NCBI RefSeq assembly: GCF_000720115.1
Contig: NZ_JOIR01000036.1
Coordinates: 7,376 to 71,375, forward strand
Source: Streptomyces sp. NRRL F-2580
GTDB lineage: Bacteria > Actinomycetota > Actinomycetes > Streptomycetales > Streptomycetaceae
Length of the DNA stretch: 64,000 bases
Direction: 5' to 3'
Of the stretch, positions 20,098-29,314 are shown in pieces. A program made the position numbers and the translations under genes. Numbering within the stretch: position 1 is the first letter of the stretch; each line of letters starts with the position of its first letter. The notes under the pieces are model-generated. The model made no database searches, was not told where the DNA came from, and worked only from the letters and a program-made list of their open reading frames with translations.

Positions 20098-21036
20098 TCA
20101 CTTGATCGCGCCGGCCATCACCCCCGTGACGAACTGCCGCTGGAACGCGAAGAAGACGACGAGCGGGACCACCATCGACAGGAACGCACCCGGCGCCAGC
20201 ACGTCGATGTTGTTGCCGAACTGCCGTACCTGCTGCTGGAGCGCTACCGTCACCGGCGGGTTCGCCGAGTCCGCGAAGACCAGCGCCACGAGCATGTCGT
20301 TCCACACCCACAGGAACTGGAAGATGCCGAGCGAGGCGATCGCCGGCCCGCCGAGCGGCAGCACCACCCGGGCGAACAGCCGCAGTTCACCCGCCCCGTC
20401 GAGGCGGGCCGCCTCCAGCAGCTCGCGCGGGATCTCCGCGAAGAAGTTGCGCAGCAGGAACACGGCGAAGGGCAGTCCGAAGGCGGTGTGGAAGAGGACC
20501 ACTCCCGCCGTGGTCTCGAACAGCCCGATGGAGCCGAAGAGTTCGGACACCGGGATCAGCGCCACCTGTACGGGGACCACGAGCAGCCCGACGACGACGA
20601 GGAAGAGCCAGTCCCGGCCGGGGAACTCCAGCCAGGCGAAGGCGTATCCGGCGAACGCGCCCAGGACCAGGACCAGCAGGGTGGCCGGCACGGCGATCGC
20701 GACCGTGTTCAGGAGCGAGCCGGTGATGGTGTCGTTGGCCAGCAGCCGCTCGTAGTTGCCGGCGGTCAGCCGCGAGGGCGCCGTCAGCACCTGCCACCAG
20801 CCACCCTTGTTGAGGTCGGTGGGGGAGACGAACGAGGAGATGAGCAGCCCGAGCGTGGGCACCAGCCAGAAGAGCGCGGCCAGGACCAGGAACACCCGCA
20901 GCGCCCCGCCCGCGGCCCGCGCGGCCAGCCGGCCCACGGTGCTCCCGGTGCTCCCGGCCCCCACGGTGCTCCCGGCCCCCATGGTGCTCCCGGCCCCCAC
21001 GGTGCTCCCGGTCCGTTCGGACTTGGACGGACTCAT
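20098..21036 (-). CDS. Carbohydrate ABC transporter permease, MalG-like
   Basis: Encodes 312 residues with six predicted membrane segments. The EAA loop EIPRELLEAARLDGAGELRLF contacts the ATPase, which is not encoded here and may be a shared MsiK-type protein. ATG 21036 overlaps the stop of the MalF-like gene by 4 nt and has an AAGGAGGGA site, so this start is firm. Residues ~9-34 form an odd repeat (GSTVGAGSTMGAG...) from an 18-nt DNA tandem repeat at about 20938-21010. The family normally lacks this. Confidence 0.9.
   Translation of the reverse strand: MSPSKSERTGSTVGAGSTMGAGSTVGAGSTGSTVGRLAARAAGGALRVFLVLAALFWLVPTLGLLISSFVSPTDLNKGGWWQVLTAPSRLTAGNYERLLANDTITGSLLNTVAIAVPATLLVLVLGAFAGYAFAWLEFPGRDWLFLVVVGLLVVPVQVALIPVSELFGSIGLFETTAGVVLFHTAFGLPFAVFLLRNFFAEIPRELLEAARLDGAGELRLFARVVLPLGGPAIASLGIFQFLWVWNDMLVALVFADSANPPVTVALQQQVRQFGNNIDVLAPGAFLSMVVPLVVFFAFQRQFVTGVMAGAIK
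20938..21010. repeat. 18-nt tandem repeat inside a permease gene
   Basis: About four units of CTCCCGGCCCCCACGGTG (one with ATGGTG) lie within the 5' end of the MalG-like gene. They encode repeated G-S-T-(V/M)-G-A. One unit is a shortened 9-nt version. Copy number may vary between strains. Confidence 0.75.
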
Positions 21037-22355
21037 CGGGATCCCTCCTTCCGGAGCCTGCGTATGTTCACGAGCATCACCGGGATCACCAGCACCAGCA
21101 GCAGCACGGCGATGGCACTGCCCAGGCCCGGATCGGCGTCGGTGCCGAAGGAGGTCCGGTACAGCTGCAGCGCGAGCACGTTCGCGTCGTCCTGGACCGC
21201 GCCCGGCGCGATCACGAAGACCAGGTCGAAGATCTTCATGACGTTGATGACGAGGGTGACGAGCACGACCGCCAGGACCGGCGCCAGCAGCGGCACGGTG
21301 ATCCGGCGGAACACCTGCCACTCGTTGGCCCCGTCCACCCGCGCCGCCTCCAGCAGCTCGCGCGGTACGGCCGCCAGCCCGGCCCCGATCAGCACCATCG
21401 CGAACCCGGCCCACATCCACACGTACGCCCCGATGACCGCCGGGGTGACCAGCGTCGGGCCGAGCCACTGCACCCCGCTGTACGCCTCCCGGAAGTTGGC
21501 GGCGGGCAGCCGCAGCAGCGCCCCGTCGGCCTCCGCGGACAGGGTGAAGGTGCCGTCGGCGCGGGCCGTGGCCGTGTCGACGACCCGGCCGTCCTTGACC
21601 GCCTCGATCCGCATCCCGGCGAAGGCCGACTCGGTCGGGTCGACCGCGTTCGTACGGCCGCCCCCGCCGCGGGTGAAGTCCTGCCAGGCCGTTCCGGTGA
21701 CCTTCCCCGGCTCGGCATCCGCCGCCCTCGCCGCCCGCGTCCCCTCGGGCAGGGACTCCGGGGCCACGCCGACCAGTGGCAGCAGCACCGGGGTGCCCGC
21801 GCGGACCGGGTCGCGCGTCACGAAGGCGCCCCCGCCGGCGTCGGCGAGCGGCGAGTCCCGGCCCGGGCGGGCCTTGGGGAAGGCCGAGGACTCCGCGAAG
21901 GTGTCGTGGACCCCCACCCAGACCGCGTTGGCGACGCCCCGGTCGGGATCGTGGTCGTAGACGAGCCGGAAGATGATGCCCGCCGCCAGCATCGAGATCG
22001 CCATCGGCATGAACACCAGCAGCTTGAACGCCGTGCCCCAGCGGACCCGTTCGGTGAGCACCGCGAAGATCAGACCGAGGGCGGTGGCCGTGGTCGGGGC
22101 GAGCACCACCCACACCGCCGTGTTCTCCAGGGCGGTGCGGATGGTGTCGTCGCTCAGGATCCCCCGGTAGTTGTCGCCGCCGACGAACGTGCCTCCCGAG
22201 CGGTCGAAGAAGCTGCGGTAGAGCGAGTAGCCGATCGGGTGCACGACGAGCGCGCCGAGCAGTACGAGGGCCGGCAGGAGGAACGCCGCCGCGACCAGAC
22301 GGCGGCGCCGGGCCTCCGCGGACAGCCCGCGGCCGGCCTTGACCGAGGCCTTCAC
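21033..22355 (-). CDS. Carbohydrate ABC transporter permease, MalF-like, with extra extracytoplasmic domain
   Basis: Encodes 440 residues, compared with about 290-320 for most Streptomyces sugar permeases. Membrane segments lie at about residues 20-45, 78-103 and 108-135. An insert of about 150 residues (~140-290) precedes the remaining segments. The EAA loop VPRELLEAARVDGANEWQVF is intact. The insert includes GMRIEAVKDGRVVDTATARA and a beta-rich DGTFTLSAEADGALLRLPA block, resembling a carboxypeptidase-regulatory or Ig-like fold. It is in an operon between the solute-binding lipoprotein gene (4-nt gap) and the MalG-like gene (4-nt overlap). Confidence 0.88.
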   Translation of the reverse strand: MKASVKAGRGLSAEARRRRLVAAAFLLPALVLLGALVVHPIGYSLYRSFFDRSGGTFVGGDNYRGILSDDTIRTALENTAVWVVLAPTTATALGLIFAVLTERVRWGTAFKLLVFMPMAISMLAAGIIFRLVYDHDPDRGVANAVWVGVHDTFAESSAFPKARPGRDSPLADAGGGAFVTRDPVRAGTPVLLPLVGVAPESLPEGTRAARAADAEPGKVTGTAWQDFTRGGGGRTNAVDPTESAFAGMRIEAVKDGRVVDTATARADGTFTLSAEADGALLRLPAANFREAYSGVQWLGPTLVTPAVIGAYVWMWAGFAMVLIGAGLAAVPRELLEAARVDGANEWQVFRRITVPLLAPVLAVVLVTLVINVMKIFDLVFVIAPGAVQDDANVLALQLYRTSFGTDADPGLGSAIAVLLLVLVIPVMLVNIRRLRKEGSR

Positions 22356-22359
22356 GGGC

Positions 22360-23721
22360 CTAGTTCCCGTAGGCCTTGGCCGCGTCCGCCTCCAGTTTCG
22401 CCTGCGCGCCCGCCACGTCCGACGGGTTCGCCAGGAAGTCCTGGAGCGCCTTCCACTCGCCCGCGCCCGGGGTCCCGCCGAAGGCCGCCGGGGCCTGGTC
22501 CGACATGTCGAAGCGGAAGTCGTCGCCCGCCGCGATCAGCGCCTTCGCGATGTTCCGCTGGATGTCGTTCGGATAGGCGGCCGGGTCCACCGCCTTGTTC
22601 GGGGAGACGAAACCGCCCTCGCGGGCCTGGATCTGCGCCGCGTCCGCCGAGGCCAGGAAGGTCAGCAGGGCCTGCGCGCCCTTCGAGGGCTTCAGCGCGA
22701 CCGCCACGTCACCGCCCGAGACCACCGGTGCCTTCCCGCCGACCGCCGGGAAGGGGAAGACCAGGGCGTCCTCGCCCACCTTCGCCTCGGTCTGCGCGAT
22801 GTTCACCGCCACGAAGTCACCCTCGAAGACCATCGCGGCCGCCGGCCGGTCGCCACCGGTGAAGGTCTGCGTCACCGACTTCGGGAACTCCGTGGACAGT
22901 GCCCCGCTCGGCCCGCCCGCCAGGAAGTCCTTGCGCCCGAACAGCTCGCCGAGCGTGGTCAGCGCCTGCTTGACGCTGTCGTCGGTCCACTTGATCTGGT
23001 GCTTGGCCAGCTGGTCGTACTTCTCCGGGCCCGCCTGCGAGAGGTAGACGTTCTCGAACCAGTCGGTGAGGGTCCAGCCGTCCGCGCCCGCCACCGAGAC
23101 GGCCGGCGTACCGGAGGCGGACAGCGTGTCGGCCGCCGTGATCAGCTCCTTCCAGGTCGTCGGGGGCTTGACCCCGGCCGCCTCGAAGGCCTTCGCGTTG
23201 TACCAGATCAGCGACTTGTTGGCCGCCTTGTAGTACACGCCGTACTGGGTGCCGCCGACCGCGCCCAGCGACTTCCAGCCCGCCGAGTAGTTCTTGTCCA
23301 GCTGCGCCTGGGCCTCCGGTCCCACCGGCTGCGCCCACTTGTTCTGCACGGCCGAGACCAGCGCGCCGACCTGCGGGAGCAGTGCGACGTCCGGCGGGGC
23401 ACCGCCCGCGATCTTCGTACCGAGGAAGGTGACGATGGGGTCCTGGGCCGGGACGAAGGTCACGGTGGCCCCCGTCCGCTTCTCGAACTCCTTCAGGACC
23501 TTGGTGAAGTTCGCCTGCTCGGGGCCCGTCCAGACCGCGGCGACCTCCAGCTTCTCCCCGTCCAGCTTCGGTAACTCCACCTGCGGCCCGGTCGGACCCG
23601 CGGCCTTCGGCGGGTCCGTCTTCTCGTCCGTGTCGCCGCCGCACGCGCTGAGCGCGAGCGCGCCCGCCGCGGCGAGCGCCGTCCAGGTGAGTGCCGTACG
23701 GCTCGTTCCGTGCCTGTGCAT
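22360..23721 (-). CDS. Sugar ABC transporter solute-binding lipoprotein
   Basis: Encodes 453 residues. A type II signal peptide ends in the lipobox LSAC with Cys27 (ALTWTALAAAGALALSACGG), so the protein is lipid-anchored outside the membrane. The rest is a cluster-B (MalE-like) binding protein with FEKRTGATVTF, GVYYKAANKSLIWYNAKAF and AAMVFEGDF blocks. It is the first gene of a three-gene importer operon. ATG 23721 was chosen because it gives a complete signal peptide; the frame is open to 23961. The sugar is unknown. No ATPase gene is present, which is common for Streptomyces sugar importers. Confidence 0.92.
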   Translation of the reverse strand: MHRHGTSRTALTWTALAAAGALALSACGGDTDEKTDPPKAAGPTGPQVELPKLDGEKLEVAAVWTGPEQANFTKVLKEFEKRTGATVTFVPAQDPIVTFLGTKIAGGAPPDVALLPQVGALVSAVQNKWAQPVGPEAQAQLDKNYSAGWKSLGAVGGTQYGVYYKAANKSLIWYNAKAFEAAGVKPPTTWKELITAADTLSASGTPAVSVAGADGWTLTDWFENVYLSQAGPEKYDQLAKHQIKWTDDSVKQALTTLGELFGRKDFLAGGPSGALSTEFPKSVTQTFTGGDRPAAAMVFEGDFVAVNIAQTEAKVGEDALVFPFPAVGGKAPVVSGGDVAVALKPSKGAQALLTFLASADAAQIQAREGGFVSPNKAVDPAAYPNDIQRNIAKALIAAGDDFRFDMSDQAPAAFGGTPGAGEWKALQDFLANPSDVAGAQAKLEADAAKAYGN

Positions 23722-23827
23722 GGTTCTGCCCCCGATGCCCGTGGTGTGTCCCGGACCACAAGGTCTACGCCGACCCGCGCGCCCCCGCAATACCGCGTCG
23801 CGGGGGCGGTCTTGAGCCCCAGAGGTG

Positions 23828-26800
23828 TCAGGGAGCGGGCGGGAACAACACGGGTATCGCCGAGACCAGGTGCGAGGCCCGGTCCAGAGCGCTGGCCAGC
23901 AGCGCGAGGTCGGTCGGCCCGTTGCCCAGTTCGCGCACCGGGCGGCGGGCCGGCGGATCACCCATCCGCTCCCACTCCACCGGAACCACGGTCGGCCTCA
24001 AGGTCGCCGTCCGGGGGATCCGGCCGGTGACCCGGCCGGCCTGGAACGGGACCGTGCGGCCGTCCGCGTGCCGGAGCAGGCCGCGGCCGGGGCCCGGCTG
24101 GTCGGGGGCGTCGAGCTCCACGCGCAGGCCGGTCAGCCGGGCCAGCCCGGTCTCGGCCGTGCGGTCCGGGCGGGCGGTGGTGGCCACCAGGTGCACGCCG
24201 AGCGGGGCGCCCTCGCGGGCGACGGCCTCCAGCGCCCGCACCACCGAGCCGGCGGCGGGCCGGCCCGTACTGCCGAGGCCCGGCGCGACCAGCGCGTCGA
24301 GGTCGTCCACCAGCACCACCAGGCGGGGCAGCGGGCTCGGCCCGGCCGGATCCGTACGGGTGGTCGAGGCACGGAGCCGGAGCGTGCCCGTGCGCTGCGG
24401 CTCCAGGTCGCCGCGCAGCTCGCCCGGGGTGGGCCGGCGGGGCGAGACCATCCGGTCGGAGACCTCGCGCCGGGCGTGCCACTCGGCGAACGGCAGCCCC
24501 TCCAGCATCTCGGCGCGGCGCTTCAGCTCCGCGCCCAGCGCCTGCGCGAACTCCCGCATGCGCACCGGGTCGGAGGCGACCAGGTGGGCGGAGACGTGCG
24601 GGAGGTCGGTGCAGGGCAGCAGCCCGTCGCCGCGCTCGCCGCCGGCCCCGTCGAGGAGGACCAGCCCGAGCCGGTCGGGCCGGGCGGCAGCGGACAGCGA
24701 CGCGGCCACCGACCGCAGCAGCTCCGTCCGCCCGCTCCCGGCTGGCCCCTCGATGAGCAGGTGCGGGCCGTCGTGGACCAGCTCGGTGCCGACGGGTCCG
24801 CGCCGCCCGCTGCCCAGCACGATCTCGGCGAGGCCGCCCGTGCCCTGCCCCTGGTCGGTGGCGGCGGCCCAGCGGGCCATCAGGGAGGCCGGGGTGGCCC
24901 GGGCCAGCCCCAGCTCGTCCAGCAGCCGGGCGGTCGCGGGCAGGGTGGCGGCGGACGGCCGGTACGGAGCCGCGGAGCAGGCGTCGGTGGTGCGCAGGGG
25001 CGCCAGCGCCCGCGCGAAGCGCTCCGCCCAGGCGGCGGAGACGGCGTCGGCGGTGGCGGTGACCCCGGACGGGACCGGCCGGCCGCCGCTGACCGCGAAG
25101 GTCCGTACGGCCGTGGCCACGTCCCCGCTGAGCAGGGCGACCGCGCCGCAGTCCCGGAAGGCGGGGTTGCCCGCGCAGGCGGCCTCGTAGGTCTCGGCGA
25201 CCGGCGAGGCGGCGGTTGCGGCCGGGGCCTCGGCGAGCGCGAGCACGTGGATCCCGGCGGCCGGGCCGTGCGTGGCGAGCCGCCCGGTGATGTCGCGCAG
25301 CGCGCCCGCGCCGGGATCGCCGTCGAGGACGACGAGCGTGTACGGGCCGTCGTAGACGGCGGCGGCCCGCCGGACCTGCCCGGCGTCGGCGGCGGCCCAG
25401 TGCACGCCGAGGGGACCGTCGTCCAGGCGCCGGGTCAGCTCACCGGTGCGGGCGACGGCCTGGTCGCGGTCGTAGGCGAGGAGGAGCCGGCAGTCCTGGC
25501 CGTGCGCGGGCCGTACGTGCGGAAGCCAGCCGAGCCAGCCCCAGTCGCGCCGCCGCTCGGCGAGGCCCCGCGCCCGGTCGGTGGCGACGAGCACGATCTC
25601 CAGCTGCCCCGGCGCGTGCAGTCCCGCCAGTTGGGCGACCGCCCAGCGGGCGACCCCGGTCAGCCGGGCCCGCGGGCCCGCGACGCCCAGGGCGCCGACC
25701 TCCGGCAGCGACACCCGGCTCCCGGCGCCGAGCCCCACCTCCAGCGCCCGGGCGTGGCCGGGCTGTCCGGGCGTACGGGACCACAGGCGCTCGGTGGGAC
25801 CCATCGCGGCCAGCAGCAGCGCGGCCGGGTCGTCGGGGTCGGGGGCGGCGGCCGCGGGCGCCGACTCCGGCGCGGCCTCGGTGAGGTCGTCCCCGCGCAC
25901 CCACTTGCGGGCCCAGGCCCCGAGTCCCTTGCGGCGGCCCGCGGCGGCGGCGCCGCCGCCGGACGTGCGGCCGTCACCTGCCGAGCCGGAGGCGTCCGGC
26001 GGTCCGGCGGGAGTTCCGGGGCGCGGCCCCGGGAGCGCGTCGGCCCCGGCCGGGCCGGAGCCCGTCCAGCCGGCCCCGCCCGAGGCGTCCGGCCCGCCGG
26101 AACCGGCCCGCCCGGCTGCTTCGGCCGGTCCGTGCGGCCCGGTGACACGTCCGCCTCGCCCGGAGCCGTCCGGCGCCGGGCCGGCGGTGCCCGTCGGGCC
26201 CGGGCCGTGGGGTGCGGGGTGCGGGCCCGAGGGCGTACCGGCGGCGCCCGACCAGCCGGCGGCGCCCGCCGGGGGTGGCACGGAGAGGTGGCCCTCCTGG
26301 TCCGGGGTCACGGTCAGCGGGGGCGTCGCGCCCGCGGGCGCGAGCCGCAGGGTGGACTCGCCGATCCGCAGCAGCGCCCCCGGCGGCAGGGCGACGGGCT
26401 GGGGTCCCACGGGGACGCCGTCCAACGTGGTCCCGTTCGTCGAGTCCAGGTCGGCCACCGCGACCCGCCCGTCGCGGATCACCGTGACCGCGCAGTGCAG
26501 CCGGGACACGTCGGGGTCGTCCAGCGGGACGTCGGCGTCGGCGGATCTGCCCACCCGGATCTGCCCGCTGTGCAGCAGGTGCACCCCGCCCGCGTCGGGT
26601 CCGGCGACGACGTGCAGCTGGGGTGCGCCGAGGCCGTCCTCGGGCAGCACGTCCGGTACTGGCCCGTGCAGGGCCAGTACCGCGCCGTCCACGAGCGGCG
26701 GCTCGCCCAGCACCCGCCGCTGGAGGTCGAGGCGCTCGGAGCCGGCGTAGAGCACGACCGTGCCCCCGGTGTCGGGTCCGCCGACGGTCGCCGCGAGCCC

Positions 26801-26920
26801 GGAGGCGACCGCGGCCAGCGCGGTGCCGGCCGGTGCCGTGACGAGCACGTCACAGCTCGCGGGGGCGGTCGAGGTCTGGTGGCCGCTGCGCGACCCAAGG
26901 ACGGTCAGCCGGATCTGCAT
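23828..26920 (-). CDS. FHA-domain FtsK/SpoIIIE-like ATPase, EssC-like
   Basis: Encodes 1030 residues. The N-terminal ~90 residues resemble the EssC/YukB N-terminal fold. An FHA phosphothreonine-binding domain follows at about residues 115-185 (IRVGRSADADVPLDDPDVSRLHC, then DLDSTNGTTLDG). A Gly/Pro/Ala-rich linker spans ~190-320. The C-terminal half is FtsK-like, with EGPAGSGRTELLRS at 724-737 and LVVLVDDLDAL as Walker B. The Walker A Lys is replaced by Arg731. ATG 26920 has AAGGGACC upstream. It is divergent from the Ser/Thr kinase pair, so the FHA domain may read their phosphorylation. Partners and substrate are unknown. Confidence 0.82.
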   Translation of the reverse strand: MQIRLTVLGSRSGHQTSTAPASCDVLVTAPAGTALAAVASGLAATVGGPDTGGTVVLYAGSERLDLQRRVLGEPPLVDGAVLALHGPVPDVLPEDGLGAPQLHVVAGPDAGGVHLLHSGQIRVGRSADADVPLDDPDVSRLHCAVTVIRDGRVAVADLDSTNGTTLDGVPVGPQPVALPPGALLRIGESTLRLAPAGATPPLTVTPDQEGHLSVPPPAGAAGWSGAAGTPSGPHPAPHGPGPTGTAGPAPDGSGRGGRVTGPHGPAEAAGRAGSGGPDASGGAGWTGSGPAGADALPGPRPGTPAGPPDASGSAGDGRTSGGGAAAAGRRKGLGAWARKWVRGDDLTEAAPESAPAAAAPDPDDPAALLLAAMGPTERLWSRTPGQPGHARALEVGLGAGSRVSLPEVGALGVAGPRARLTGVARWAVAQLAGLHAPGQLEIVLVATDRARGLAERRRDWGWLGWLPHVRPAHGQDCRLLLAYDRDQAVARTGELTRRLDDGPLGVHWAAADAGQVRRAAAVYDGPYTLVVLDGDPGAGALRDITGRLATHGPAAGIHVLALAEAPAATAASPVAETYEAACAGNPAFRDCGAVALLSGDVATAVRTFAVSGGRPVPSGVTATADAVSAAWAERFARALAPLRTTDACSAAPYRPSAATLPATARLLDELGLARATPASLMARWAAATDQGQGTGGLAEIVLGSGRRGPVGTELVHDGPHLLIEGPAGSGRTELLRSVAASLSAAARPDRLGLVLLDGAGGERGDGLLPCTDLPHVSAHLVASDPVRMREFAQALGAELKRRAEMLEGLPFAEWHARREVSDRMVSPRRPTPGELRGDLEPQRTGTLRLRASTTRTDPAGPSPLPRLVVLVDDLDALVAPGLGSTGRPAAGSVVRALEAVAREGAPLGVHLVATTARPDRTAETGLARLTGLRVELDAPDQPGPGRGLLRHADGRTVPFQAGRVTGRIPRTATLRPTVVPVEWERMGDPPARRPVRELGNGPTDLALLASALDRASHLVSAIPVLFPPAP

Positions 26921-27379
26921 CGCCGTCAGCGGTCCCTTCTGCGCGGTGCGCGGTGTATGCGCCCGGCAGGGGAATTTCGGGACATGGCTGTCCGATCGCC
27001 CCCCACCCGGCACGGACGCGTCGTCCGGTCAGGTCTGCCGGAAGGCGGGGCTCCCGTCCCGTGCCGTTCCGTACGTGTGCATCCTCGCACCTGTCGCGGA
27101 CAACACGCCCGGCACCCACCCAGAAATGATCTTGATCGGTCGCGGCCCGGCGTGGACCTCGACGGGATACGGACGGCGAGCGCGGGAAAGACGTGGAAAA
27201 ACGCCACGGGCATACCCCGCGAACATCACCCTCCGTACATATGTGCGGCAACCAACCTCCGGCGACCGGCGTCTTCCCGGGGGACACCCCCTAGAGTGGG
27301 CCGGAAAACCAATCAGCGGATCGACCACCACTCGACCACCGATCGACCACGAACAGACGACAGCAGGGGAGCGCGAGAC
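26921..27379. other. Divergent intergenic region between FHA/FtsK gene and pkaA
   Basis: This 459-nt region has no supported gene; the minus frame is open to 27013 but without family character. A -10-like TAGAGT at 27292-27297 would serve pkaA with a leader of about 75-80 nt. A short inverted repeat CGTGG/CCACG lies at 27192-27208. Nothing else was recognised. Confidence 0.4.
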
Positions 27380-29155
27380 GTGCGGCCAGTCGGCAGCAAA
27401 TACCTGCTCGAGGAGCCGCTCGGGCGCGGCGCCACGGGCACTGTCTGGCGTGCCCGCCAGAGGGAGGCCGCCGGCGCGGAGGCGGCCGTCGCCGGACAGC
27501 CCGGCGAGACCGTGGCCATCAAGGTCCTCAAGGAGGAGCTGGCCCAGGATCCCGACATCGTCATGCGCTTCCTGCGCGAGCGCTCGGTCCTGCTGCGCCT
27601 GACCCACCCCAACATCGTGCGCACGCGCGACCTCGTCGTCGAGGGCGATCTGCTCGCCCTGGTCATGGACCTGATCGACGGTCCGGACCTGCACAAGTAC
27701 CTCCGCGAGAACGGCCCCTTCACGCCCGTCGCCGCGAGCCTGCTGACCGCCCAGATCGCGGACGCGCTCGCCGCCAGCCACGCCGACGGCGTGGTCCACC
27801 GCGACCTGAAGCCCGCCAACGTCCTGCTCGACGAGCGCGGCGGCCAGATGAAGCCGATGCTCACCGACTTCGGCATCGCCCGCCTCGCGGACTCCCCGGG
27901 CCTGACCCGCACCCACGAGTTCGTCGGCACCCCCGCCTACGTCGCGCCCGAGTCCGCCGAGGGCCGCCCGCAGACCTCCGCCGTCGACATCTACGGCGCC
28001 GGCATCCTCCTCTACGAGCTGCTCACCGGCCGCCCGCCGTTCGGCGGCGGCTCCGCCCTCGAAGTGCTCCACCGGCACCTCAGCGAGGAGCCGCAGCGCC
28101 CCTCGACCGTGCCCGAGCCGCTGTGGACGGTCGTCGAGCGCTGCCTGCGCAAGGAGCCGAGCGAGCGCCCCAGCGCGGTGAGCCTGGCCCGCGGCCTGCG
28201 CGTGGTCGCCGCCGGCATCGGCGTGCACTCCTCGGCCGTCGAGGTGGAGGCGGCGCTCGGTGTGGGCGCGCTGCTCGCGCCCGACCCCTCTCCGGCACCG
28301 GTCCCCGGGACACCGGGCGCCGCCGACCCGACCCAGGTGCTGCCCTCCGGCGCCGGCTCGCCCCTCGGGGCCTACGACCCGAACGCCATGACCAGCGTCA
28401 TGCCGCCGGTCGGCGCGGCCGACGCCACCTCGGTGCTGCCGAGCACGGGGGCTCCCGGGGCCGACCCGACCTCGGTCATGCCCCCCGTGCAGCAGCCGGA
28501 CCAGCCGCACCCGTGGCAGTCGCAGATGCGGGCCGCCCGCGACCGCAACGAGCAGACGCAGGTCCAGTACCTCGACCCGAACGACGACCCCCTGCGGCGC
28601 CGCCCGCAGCGGCAGGCGCCCCCGCCGCCGCAGCACCGGCCCCAGCCGCAGCAGCCGTACCGGCAGGGGCCGCCGCCCCGGCAGCAGTACCAGCAGCAGC
28701 CTCAGCAGCAGTACCGCCAGCCGCAGCAGCCTCAGCAGCAGTACGCGCCTCAGCCGCCACCGCAGCACTACCAGCCGCAGCAGCACCAGCCCCAGCCGTA
28801 CCAGCAGCAGGCTCAGCCGCAGCAGCCCCAGTACCGCCAGCCGCAGCAGCAGCAGCAGCCGCAGCAGCCGCAGGCTCCGCAGCGGCCGGCCCGGGAGCCG
28901 CGCGAGCCGCGCCGCCGCAGCGCCAACCCGGTGCGGATCCCCGGCCTCGGCTGCCTCAAGGGCTGCCTGGTCGTCATCCTGCTGTTCTTCGTGGCCGGCT
29001 GGCTGGTCTGGGAGCTCACCCCGCTCCAGGAGTGGGTCGGCACCGGACGGGGCTGGTGGGGCCAGCTGTGGACCTGGGGCACCGACGTCGTCGACTGGGT
29101 GAGCACCGTCGGCGACTCCGCGGGATCCGCGTCCTCGGGCTCCACGAAGTCCTGA
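27380..29155 (+). CDS. pkaA: Ser/Thr protein kinase PkaA-like, membrane-anchored at the C-terminus
   Basis: Encodes 591 residues. The kinase domain spans residues 8-~270: glycine loop LGRGATGTVW, Lys48 (VAIKVLK), catalytic D142 in HRDLKPANV, DFG at 163-165 and GTPAYVAPE. A ~20-residue Ala/Gly insert sits between the first strands. Residues ~290-420 have repeated (T/M)SVMPP and TQVLP-like motifs. Residues ~415-510 are almost only Gln, Pro and Tyr. One membrane segment lies near 530-550 (CLVVILLFFVAGWLVW). GTG 27380 has AGGGGAG upstream. Position next to a second kinase matches S. coelicolor pkaA-pkaB as I recall it. Confidence 0.9.
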   Translation: MRPVGSKYLLEEPLGRGATGTVWRARQREAAGAEAAVAGQPGETVAIKVLKEELAQDPDIVMRFLRERSVLLRLTHPNIVRTRDLVVEGDLLALVMDLIDGPDLHKYLRENGPFTPVAASLLTAQIADALAASHADGVVHRDLKPANVLLDERGGQMKPMLTDFGIARLADSPGLTRTHEFVGTPAYVAPESAEGRPQTSAVDIYGAGILLYELLTGRPPFGGGSALEVLHRHLSEEPQRPSTVPEPLWTVVERCLRKEPSERPSAVSLARGLRVVAAGIGVHSSAVEVEAALGVGALLAPDPSPAPVPGTPGAADPTQVLPSGAGSPLGAYDPNAMTSVMPPVGAADATSVLPSTGAPGADPTSVMPPVQQPDQPHPWQSQMRAARDRNEQTQVQYLDPNDDPLRRRPQRQAPPPPQHRPQPQQPYRQGPPPRQQYQQQPQQQYRQPQQPQQQYAPQPPPQHYQPQQHQPQPYQQQAQPQQPQYRQPQQQQQPQQPQAPQRPAREPREPRRRSANPVRIPGLGCLKGCLVVILLFFVAGWLVWELTPLQEWVGTGRGWWGQLWTWGTDVVDWVSTVGDSAGSASSGSTKS

Positions 29156-29191
29156 GACGGGGCTCGTAGAGCCGACTTCGTAGATTTGTCG

Positions 29192-29222
29192 ACTTCTGGG
29201 GGGTGATTTCGCCCGCAGAAGT
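29192..29222 (+). other. Hairpin between pkaA and pkaB
   Basis: ACTTCTG at 29192-29198 pairs with CAGAAGT at 29216-29222, with further GGG/CCC pairing inside. It is 37 nt after the pkaA stop and could terminate or attenuate transcription into pkaB. Confidence 0.45.
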
Positions 29223-29314
29223 GAAGGTCGCCGCGAATCCGGGCCCCTGCTGGCCTCCAACGCCCACCCGGCCGCGTAGCTTTGGTGCGTACGCCAGCCG
29301 CTGAGGGAGCAGTC

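Noticed and set aside
23722..23827. DasR-type site near GGTCTACG upstream of the sugar-binding lipoprotein gene
   Set aside because: Only half of the TGGTCTAGACCA consensus is present; the TGGT/ACCA arms nearby are too short to support a call.
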